A DNA stretch of 6,439 nt from Thermoleophilia bacterium (GTDB lineage: Bacteria > Actinomycetota > Thermoleophilia > Miltoncostaeales > Miltoncostaeaceae). The stretch covers positions 1 to 6,439 of the forward strand of contig JAEMRL010000145.1 in NCBI GenBank assembly GCA_016463385.1, read 5' to 3'. The translations under genes were made by a program, and so were the position numbers. Below, one piece after another: positions 1 through 5,645 of the stretch. Each line of letters begins with the position of its first letter. Position 1 is the stretch's first letter. Below the pieces are notes generated by a model. The model had not been told where the DNA came from. It did not search any database and saw nothing but the letters and a program-made list of their open reading frames with translations.

Positions 1-312
1 CTGCGCCTCCCGCTGGGCCTGCGCCGCGGCCGAGCGCATCAGGGCGGTGATCACCATGAGGCTCGACCACCAGGCCACGAGCGACATGGCGATGGCCCCG
101 CCGAGGCCGCGGATGATCGCGTCGGGCACCGCGAAGCCCTGACCGCGCGTGACGTAGAAGGCGATGGCGAAGCCCACGAGGGCCCCGGCGCCCTTGGCCC
201 GGGTGACCCAGAACTGCATCGGGCTGGCCGACGCGGCGTCGCCGCCCTTGTCCTTGCCCTTGGCCTTCTTGCCCTTGTCCGCCGAGCCCTTCGCGTCCTT
301 CTTGTCGGCCAT
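1..312 (-). CDS. Small two-helix membrane protein, Lys-rich N-terminus (partial, 3' end beyond window)
   Basis: I do not recognise this gene. It is open from an ATG at 312 to the left edge, giving 104 visible residues without a stop. Residues 1-30 are very rich in Lys, Gly and Asp (KGKKAKGKDKGG) and look disordered and cytoplasmic. Two hydrophobic segments follow, at about 41-56 (GALVGFAIAFYV) and 71-93 (GGAIAMSLVAWWSSLMVITA), joined by a short loop. An Ala/Gln/Arg-rich, probably helical stretch then begins. The ATG shares its A with the TGA of the PilZ gene (TGATG), and a strong ribosome site GAGGGGG lies 7 bases upstream inside the PilZ gene, so the start is well supported and translation is probably coupled. 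The operon position suggests a role in motility, perhaps as membrane partner of the PilZ protein, but that is inference. It does not look like MotA, FliO or FliL in the part visible. Confidence 0.75.
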   Translation of the reverse strand, partial: MADKKDAKGSADKGKKAKGKDKGGDAASASPMQFWVTRAKGAGALVGFAIAFYVTRGQGFAVPDAIIRGLGGAIAMSLVAWWSSLMVITALMRSAAAQAQREAQ

Positions 313-986
313 CAGGCGACCCCCTCGGCACGGCGGCGCATCTCGCGCTGGCGCTGGAAGATGAAGCGGATCAGGCGGTCCTCGTCGGCGCGGGGCATGT
401 CGAGGAAGGCGATCGCGACCCGGAACGGGCGCTCCTGGGCATCGACGCGGTCGCAGCGCACGACCCGGCCCTCGATGTGGAGCGAGCCCGCCTCGCCGCC
501 GCAGAGCACGGTCGTCAGCAGGGGCGCGCCCACCTCGATGGCCCCCTTCACGCGCAGCAGCGCACCGCCGGCCGACAGGTTCTCGGTGATGGCCCCGGTG
601 GAGACCTCCTCCACGCCGCCCGCCATCTGCGCCTGCACGATCAGGTGCACCGGAACGCGCACGGCACCGCGCCGCTGCAGGCGGCGGCCGGCGCCGATGA
701 CACGGGCGGAGTAGCCACCCGCGCCGTCCGGCCCGGGGCCCGCGACCAGCTCGGCATCGACCTCGCAGGGGATCTCCCGGCAGGCGTAGGCCACGACGAA
801 GCGCAGCCCGAGCGGGAGGGGGACGAGCTCGCCGCCGAGCCGCGGCGGATCGAGCACCAGCGTCCCGTCGGACAGCCCCTCGACGAGCGACGTCCACGGG
901 CCACCGGGCAGCCCGTCGAGCAGCACGCGGGTGCCGCGCTCGGGAAGCGGGGCGGCCTCGTGGGCCGTGGGGACCACGGCGCTCAC
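312..986 (-). CDS. YcgR-like PilZ-domain protein, predicted cyclic di-GMP receptor of the flagellar motor
   Basis: A 224-residue soluble protein with two domains. Residues about 15-98 form a beta-rich N-terminal domain of the YcgR N-terminal (PilZN/YcgR_2) type. Residues about 100-215 form the PilZ domain. Both cyclic di-GMP binding motifs are present: the RxxxR motif at R106-GAV-R110 (preceded by R105) and the D/NxSxxG motif at N136-L-S138-AG-G141. YcgR family proteins bind cyclic di-GMP and slow or bias flagellar rotation by contacting the stator or rotor. The start is GTG. It overlaps the flhF stop by four bases (GTGA), and a GGAG lies 11 bases upstream, so it is probably translated by coupling to flhF. 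The C-terminus is Arg-rich (REMRRRAE). A PilZ gene (ylxI/ycgR type) in a flagellar operon is common in Gram-positives. Family assignment is firm; the exact motor target is inferred. Confidence 0.92.
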   Translation of the reverse strand: MSAVVPTAHEAAPLPERGTRVLLDGLPGGPWTSLVEGLSDGTLVLDPPRLGGELVPLPLGLRFVVAYACREIPCEVDAELVAGPGPDGAGGYSARVIGAGRRLQRRGAVRVPVHLIVQAQMAGGVEEVSTGAITENLSAGGALLRVKGAIEVGAPLLTTVLCGGEAGSLHIEGRVVRCDRVDAQERPFRVAIAFLDMPRADEDRLIRFIFQRQREMRRRAEGVA

Positions 987-2380
987 GGCAGGAGCATCTC
1001 CGCCACCCGGCGGGCGTCGGCGGGCCGCAGCGACTCCGCGACCGACGCGCCGTCGGAGAGGAAGCCGAGCGGCTTGCCCATCCGGAGCGGGACGTTGATC
1101 AGGTTGCCGTGGTAGCGGGTCTCGTCGAGCTTGGTCATCGTGAGCCGGTTGACGCCGACCATGCGGAAGCGCCGCTGCGCGTCACCCAGGTCGGCGACGG
1201 GCGTCGCCATCGGCAGCACCAGGTGGACCTCATCGGCCTTGACGGGGGCCAGCAGCGCGGCCAGCTCCTCGATCTCGGCCAGGTGCTGATGGGAGCAGCC
1301 CTCGGTGTCGATCACGATCAGGTCGCGGTCGCCGAGCGTGGAGCAGAGGTTCTCCAGCGACGGCCCGTCGGGGGCGCGGAAGAGCTGGATGTCGAGACGG
1401 CGCGCGTGCCCCTCGAGCGCGTCGTGCGCGCCGGAGCCCGCGGCGATCAGCGCGACCGCCAGGCCGGCGGCCCGGTAGCGGCCCGCGAGACCGACGGCGG
1501 CGCTCGTCTTGCCGACGCCGCTCTGGCCGACGAAGGCGATGGTGTGGCCCATCGCGCGCGGCTTCCAGTCGCGGGCCATCGGCAGACGCGATGCCAGGTG
1601 CTCCTTGACGGCGTCGCGCAGCGACTCGCCCGTCGCGAGGAACGGGATGACCGACTTCGAGAAGCCGTCGAGGAACGGGTCGAGGTAGCGGGCGTCGACT
1701 CCCGCGCGGATCAGCTCGCCCCGCACGCCGTCGAGGGGCGTGGAGGCACGCGACACCGGCTCGAGGTGGCGGTCGTCGTGCTCCACGGGCTCGAAGGCGT
1801 CCGACTCATCGGTCTCCTCCGCCACCGGCGGGTCGACGAGCGCGCGGGTCGCCGGGGCGGCCATCAGCTCGTCGATCTCGGGGGGCGCGGCGACGGCCTT
1901 GGCGTGCGCCTCGCGCACCGCCGCGCGGGCGGCCTCGAGGATCGCCTGGGTGCGCTCGAGGTCGCCGGGGGCGAACGGGGCGCCGGCCCGGGCGTAGGTG
2001 GCCGCGGGCGAGGCGGGCGCGCCGGGCAGGGCCGGCGGCGCGTCGACCTCGGCCTGCTCGGCCGCGGCGAGGCGGCTCTCCAGGTGGCGGCGGAAGGCGG
2101 CCGGGACGAACTCCTCCTCGGGCTCCTCCGAGGCCTCGTCGTCGCGCACGTCGATCGTGGCGGGGGCCGGCGGTGCGGCCTCGCGGTTGGCCGACTCGCT
2201 CTCGCCCGGCGAGAGGCCCTCGGCCGCGGTGACCTCGACGCCCTCGCGGCCGAAGAAGCCGCCGATGCCGCCCTTCACGACCCGCTTGGTCTGCAGGATG
2301 ACGGCCTCGTCACCGAGCTCGGTGCGGACCTGGGTCAGCACCTCGTCGATGGTGGCTCCGGAGAACTGCTTGATCTGCAC
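983..2380 (-). CDS. flhF: Flagellar biosynthesis GTPase FlhF, SRP family, with degenerate G2/G3 motifs
   Basis: A 465-residue protein with the FlhF layout. Residues 1-53 are the basic N-terminal domain (MQIKQFSGAT..., ELGDEAVIL, GGFFGREGVEVTAA). Residues about 54-210 are a long Ala/Glu/Pro-rich linker. Residues about 215-465 are the NG GTPase module. FlhF is an SRP/FtsY-type GTPase that sets where, and how many, flagella are built, acting at the membrane. The P-loop is intact (G285-QSGVGKT-292), as is the G4 motif T416-KLDE. The G2 motif, normally DTYR, reads G315-SGA. G3, normally DTAGR, reads D358-TEGCS. The closing G5 loop is also loose (FLSDGAS). The start is GTG, placed by the canonical MQIK N-terminus and an AGGAG 9 bases upstream. 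The gene follows flhA after 27 bases and overlaps the PilZ gene by four. Identity is firm. Whether it still hydrolyses GTP is open. Confidence 0.93.
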   Translation of the reverse strand: MQIKQFSGATIDEVLTQVRTELGDEAVILQTKRVVKGGIGGFFGREGVEVTAAEGLSPGESESANREAAPPAPATIDVRDDEASEEPEEEFVPAAFRRHLESRLAAAEQAEVDAPPALPGAPASPAATYARAGAPFAPGDLERTQAILEAARAAVREAHAKAVAAPPEIDELMAAPATRALVDPPVAEETDESDAFEPVEHDDRHLEPVSRASTPLDGVRGELIRAGVDARYLDPFLDGFSKSVIPFLATGESLRDAVKEHLASRLPMARDWKPRAMGHTIAFVGQSGVGKTSAAVGLAGRYRAAGLAVALIAAGSGAHDALEGHARRLDIQLFRAPDGPSLENLCSTLGDRDLIVIDTEGCSHQHLAEIEELAALLAPVKADEVHLVLPMATPVADLGDAQRRFRMVGVNRLTMTKLDETRYHGNLINVPLRMGKPLGFLSDGASVAESLRPADARRVAEMLLP

Positions 2381-2389
2381 GGCCGGTTG

Positions 2390-2394
2390 CTCCT
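2390..2394 (-). promoter_or_regulatory. Ribosome binding site of flhF
   Basis: On the coding strand this reads AGGAG, nine bases before the GTG start of flhF, inside the 27-base flhA-flhF gap. It supports the GTG start, and translation of flhF independent of flhA. The gap shows no promoter or terminator. The flhA TAG is backed by an in-frame TGA (2399-2401) three codons on. Confidence 0.75.
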
Positions 2395-2407
2395 CGGGTC
2401 AGACGGG

Positions 2408-4501
2408 CTAGACGAGCGCGGCGAGCCCGACGGGCTCGACGCGGACGGATGGCAGGATCTCGTGGTACGAGAGGACGGTCAGGGTGGGGATCGCGTGCGC
2501 GGTCAGCGCCTTGACGTGGCGGCGCGAGGCGCCCGAGCACAGGAGGACGGGCACGATGCCCATCGCCTGCACCTGGTCGGCCTGCTCCTTGAGGGTGTCG
2601 ATGAGTGCGGAGGCGCGGGCCGGATCCATGGTCACGGCCGTGCCGTCGTCGGTGCGGGCGATCGACTCGGCCACCTCGCGGTCGATCTCGGGGTCGAGGG
2701 TGATGGCGCGCAGCGTCCCCTCCTCGTCCACGAAGCGGCCGCAGATGGCCCGCGAGAGCGCCTGACGGCAGTACTCGGCGAGGATCGGGACGTCCTTGGT
2801 CAGCTTGGCCTTGTCGCCGAGCGTCTCCAGGATCGTCACCAGGTCGCGCACCGGCACGGCCTCGGCGAGCAGGGTCTGCAGCACGCGCTGCACCTCGCCG
2901 ACGGTCATCAGGTCGGGCACCAGCTCGTCCACCGGGGCGGGGAAGCGCTCCTTGAGGGTGTCGAGCAGGCCGCGCACGTCCTGGCGGCCGAGCAGCTCGG
3001 CGGCGTTGCGGCGGATCACCTCGCTGAGGTGCGTCACCACCAGCGAGGTGGAGTCGACCACCGTGTAGCCGGAGATCTCGGCCTGCTCGCGCTGCGCCTC
3101 GCCGATCCACACGGCCGGCAGGCCGAAGGAGGGCTCGATGGTGGGGATGCCGTCGAGCGGCAGGTCGGCCGTGCCCGGGTTCATCGCCAGCAGCTGGCCC
3201 GGCATCAGCGACCAGCGCGCCACCTCGACGCCCTTGATCTTCACGGCGTAGTCGTGGGAGCCCAGCTGGATGTTGTCGCGGATCCGGATCGGCGCGAGCG
3301 AGAGGCCGAGCTCGGTGGCCATCTGGCGGCGCACCATCGCGACGCGGCCGAGCAGGTCGCCCCCCTCGTCGGCGTCCACCAGCGGCACCAGGCCGTAGCC
3401 GATCTCCAGCTCGAGCGGGTCGAGCGGGAGCAGCGCTGCCACGTTCTCGGGCTCGGCGGGGCGGGTGGCGACGGCGGTCGCCTCGTCGTGCGCGGCGGCC
3501 TCGGCGTCCTCGCGAATGCCCTTCTTGAGGGTGCTCGAGACGAGCAGCATGGCGCCGCCGATGATGAAGAAGGGCAGCTTCGGCAGCCCCGGGACCAGGC
3601 CGAGGGCGGTCGTGACCAGCCCGCCGAGGAACAGCGCCCGCGGCTGGCTGACGATCTGGTTGGCGAGGTCCTGGCCGAGGTTCGACTCGCCCACCGAACG
3701 GGTCACGATGATGCCCGTGGCGGTGGAGATCAGCAGCGCGGGGATCTGGTTGACCAGGCCCTCACCGACGGTCAGCAGCGAGAAGTGCTGGATCGCCTCC
3801 GAGAAGCCCATCCCCTGCTGGAACACGCCGACCGCGAGGCCGCCGAGCAGGTTGATCATCACGATCAGCACGGCGGCGATGGCGTCGCCCTTCACGAACT
3901 TCGAGGCACCGTCCATGGCGCCGTAGAAGTCGGCCTCCTTGGCGATGATCTCGCGGCGCTTCTTGGCCTCCTCGTCGGTGATGACGCCGGCGTTCAGGTC
4001 GGCGTCGATCGCCATCTGCTTGCCGGGCATCGCGTCGAGGGTGAACCGGGCGGCGACCTCGGCCACGCGCCCGGCGCCGTTGGTGATCACCACGAACTGG
4101 ATGACGATCAGGATCGTGAACACGATGAGGCCGACGACCACGTTGCCGCCGACCACGAAGCGCCCGAACGACTCGATGACCTCGCCGGCGTGGCCGTGGA
4201 GGAGGATCAGCCGGGTGCCGGAGATGTTGAGCGCCAGGCGGAACAGGGTCGCCACCAGCAGCAGCGACGGGAACACCGAGAACTGGAGCGGCTCGGTCGT
4301 GTAGAGGGTGGCGAGGACGATCGCCAGGGCCGCCGCGATGTTCGCCGTGAGCAGGATGTCCAGCAGGAACGGCGGCAGCGGGATGATCATCATCACGACG
4401 ATGCCGACGACGACGATCGCGATCGCGACGTCGCTGTTGTCCATCAGGCGGTTCAGGGCGCTCCGTGAGGAGGACCGCGGGGCGGCGAGGGCCGTGCTCA
4501 T
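2408..4501 (-). CDS. flhA: Flagellar type III export gate protein FlhA
   Basis: A 697-residue protein, the usual FlhA length. FlhA forms the nonameric ring of the flagellar secretion gate, helps couple the proton motive force to export, and docks chaperone-substrate complexes on its cytoplasmic domain. Residues about 24-324 hold around eight membrane segments. The diagnostic core FSVFPSLLLVATLFRLALN lies at 74-92. The highly conserved cytoplasmic loop follows at about 140-206 (NGAGRVAEVAARFTLDAMPG, KQMAIDADLNAG, ADFYGAMDGASKF), with the acidic D166 and D168 in the region tied to proton-driven export. After an Ala/Glu-rich linker (about 325-355) comes the soluble domain at 360-697, with IRIRDNIQL, EVIRRNAAELLGRQ and the closing LSYHEILP. 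The ATG overlaps the flhB TGA by four bases (ATGA) and I see no clear ribosome site, so coupling to flhB is likely. No key residue is obviously missing. Confidence 0.97.
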   Translation of the reverse strand: MSTALAAPRSSSRSALNRLMDNSDVAIAIVVVGIVVMMIIPLPPFLLDILLTANIAAALAIVLATLYTTEPLQFSVFPSLLLVATLFRLALNISGTRLILLHGHAGEVIESFGRFVVGGNVVVGLIVFTILIVIQFVVITNGAGRVAEVAARFTLDAMPGKQMAIDADLNAGVITDEEAKKRREIIAKEADFYGAMDGASKFVKGDAIAAVLIVMINLLGGLAVGVFQQGMGFSEAIQHFSLLTVGEGLVNQIPALLISTATGIIVTRSVGESNLGQDLANQIVSQPRALFLGGLVTTALGLVPGLPKLPFFIIGGAMLLVSSTLKKGIREDAEAAAHDEATAVATRPAEPENVAALLPLDPLELEIGYGLVPLVDADEGGDLLGRVAMVRRQMATELGLSLAPIRIRDNIQLGSHDYAVKIKGVEVARWSLMPGQLLAMNPGTADLPLDGIPTIEPSFGLPAVWIGEAQREQAEISGYTVVDSTSLVVTHLSEVIRRNAAELLGRQDVRGLLDTLKERFPAPVDELVPDLMTVGEVQRVLQTLLAEAVPVRDLVTILETLGDKAKLTKDVPILAEYCRQALSRAICGRFVDEEGTLRAITLDPEIDREVAESIARTDDGTAVTMDPARASALIDTLKEQADQVQAMGIVPVLLCSGASRRHVKALTAHAIPTLTVLSYHEILPSVRVEPVGLAALV

Positions 4502-5571
4502 GCGGCCGCCGGCTCGCGCCCGGTGGCGCGGTAGACGTGCGCGAGGATCTCGGCCACGGCGCCGAAGGCGTCGGCCGGGATGTACTGGCCCACCTCGGCG
4601 CTGGCGAAGATGCTGCGCGCCAGCGGCGGGTCCTGCACGACCGAGACGCCCGACTCACGGGCCTTGGCGATGATCCGCAGCGCGACGTGGTCGGCGCCCT
4701 TGGCGATCACCTGCGGCGCCGGCAGGGCGCGGGCGTAGCGCAGCGCGACCGCGAAGTGGGTCGGGTTGGTGATGACGACGTCGGCGTCGGGGACGGCCGA
4801 CATCATCCGCTGCACCGCCATCTCGTGCTGGCGCCGCTTCAGCTGGCCCTTGACCTCTGGATTCACGTCGCCCTCCTTCGCCTCGCGCTTGACCTCGTCC
4901 TTGGTCATCCGGAGCTCGCGCTCGTGCTTCCAGCGCTCGTAGACCAGGTCGGCGATGGCGATCAGGACGTAGATGGCGATGATCGAGAAGCCGATCTTCA
5001 TGATCAGGCCGCTGACGACGACGAGTGCCATGCCCGGGCTCGCGCCGAGGAGGCCCATCAGGTCGGAGATCCCGCCCTTGAGGACGGAGTAGGCGACCGC
5101 GGTGGTGACGCCGACCTTGATCAGGTCCTTGACCACGGTGACCAGCGAGCGCGACGAGAGCAGGCGCTTGGCGCCCGAGATCGGGTTCAGCACCGAGAAG
5201 CGCGGCTTGAGGATCTCCGTCGTGATGCCGGGCTTCACCTGGATGGCCGAGGCCACGACGCCCACCACGACGCCCGCGATGGCGAAGGGGGCCGCGAGGC
5301 GCAGCGAGTCCATGCCGGCGTCGGTCATGACCCGCCAGCCCCGGGCGGCGTTGATCGGCTCGGTGGTGCCGGACCCACTCAGGGAGTTCGTCATCACGCG
5401 GATCAGGCCGGCCAGCAGCCAGCTGCCCACGAAGGAGAGCATCGCGAAGGCCGCCAGCAGGCTCATGAAGGTGTTGACCTCCTGGCTGCGCGCGACCTGC
5501 CCGCGCTTGCGCGATTCCTCGCGGCGCTTGGGTGTCGCCTCCTCTGTGCGATCTCCAGCCGAGCCGGCCAT
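4498..5571 (-). CDS. flhB: Flagellar type III export switch protein FlhB
   Basis: A 357-residue protein of normal FlhB length. FlhB sits in the flagellar export gate and switches substrate class from rod/hook to filament proteins after cleaving itself. The N-terminus has the family signature EEATPKRREESRKRGQVARS (10-29). Four membrane segments follow at about 34-56, 91-110, 148-166 and 180-209, with LNPISGAKRL (128-137) between the second and third. The cytoplasmic domain has the conserved MTKDEVKREAKEGDVNPEVKG (222-242) and the autocleavage motif N269-PTH, the same number as in Salmonella FlhB. It then runs through VIAKGADHVALRI and QDPPLARSIF to a short tail. The ATG start fits the family N-terminus. 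The ribosome site is poor: GGCGGG 6 bases upstream, or AGGA 13 bases upstream. It overlaps flhA by four bases. The usual upstream neighbour fliR is absent from the window. Confidence 0.97.
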   Translation of the reverse strand: MAGSAGDRTEEATPKRREESRKRGQVARSQEVNTFMSLLAAFAMLSFVGSWLLAGLIRVMTNSLSGSGTTEPINAARGWRVMTDAGMDSLRLAAPFAIAGVVVGVVASAIQVKPGITTEILKPRFSVLNPISGAKRLLSSRSLVTVVKDLIKVGVTTAVAYSVLKGGISDLMGLLGASPGMALVVVSGLIMKIGFSIIAIYVLIAIADLVYERWKHERELRMTKDEVKREAKEGDVNPEVKGQLKRRQHEMAVQRMMSAVPDADVVITNPTHFAVALRYARALPAPQVIAKGADHVALRIIAKARESGVSVVQDPPLARSIFASAEVGQYIPADAFGAVAEILAHVYRATGREPAAA

Positions 5572-5645
5572 TCGACGCCCGCCGTCCTACGCGCGCCGTC
5601 CGTGACTCCGTCTACCCGCACCCATCCGGGGTACGGCCGCGGGGC
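5572..5645 (-). other. Intergenic gap between the FapA-like gene and flhB
   Basis: These 74 bases form the longest non-coding stretch in the window. On the coding strand they hold a hairpin (5616-5636) soon after the fapA stop and a weak ribosome site for flhB. I looked for a housekeeping TANNNT -10 box and for a flagellar sigma-28 TAAA / GCCGATAA pair and found neither, so a start of transcription here is not supported. Read-through from the FapA-like gene is the simplest reading. Confidence 0.6.
5616..5636 (-). repeat. Hairpin between the FapA-like gene and flhB
   Basis: On the transcribed strand the arms are CCGTACCC and GGGTGCGG, which pair over 8 positions with one G-U wobble around the 5-base loop CGGAT. 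It begins about 10 bases after the FapA-like TGA. The sequence after it (GTAGACGG) has no T-run, so it is not a standard intrinsic terminator. It could stabilise mRNA ends, partly terminate, or be chance in GC-rich DNA. Confidence 0.5.

Noticed and set aside
244..280. Direct repeat GCCCTTGTCC (244-253 and 271-280) as a regulatory or mobile-element repeat
   Set aside because: It lies inside the coding region and simply reflects repeated Lys-Gly codons in the Lys-rich tail of the small membrane protein.
2310..3110. A second minus-strand frame inside flhA and flhF, and similar Arg/Pro/Gly-rich frames at 3762-4658 and 5689-6438
   Set aside because: They are out-of-frame shadows of flhA, flhF, flhB and the FapA-like gene, with Arg/Pro/Gly-rich translations typical of frame-shifted GC-rich coding DNA.
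1109..4468. A very long open frame of over 1,100 codons on the plus strand opposite flhF and flhA
   Set aside because: It is antisense to two firmly identified genes and its product is an Asp/His/Arg/Gly-rich string without any fold or family signature. Such open antisense frames are usual in very GC-rich genes.
4499..4501. Frameshift or fusion between flhB and flhA
   Set aside because: Both proteins have normal length and complete family ends; the contact is an ordinary ATGA stop-start overlap.
5572..5645. Flagellar sigma-28 or housekeeping promoter before flhB
   Set aside because: No TAAA/GCCGATAA pair and no TANNNT-like -10 with a matching -35 could be found on the minus strand; the gap is GC-rich throughout.
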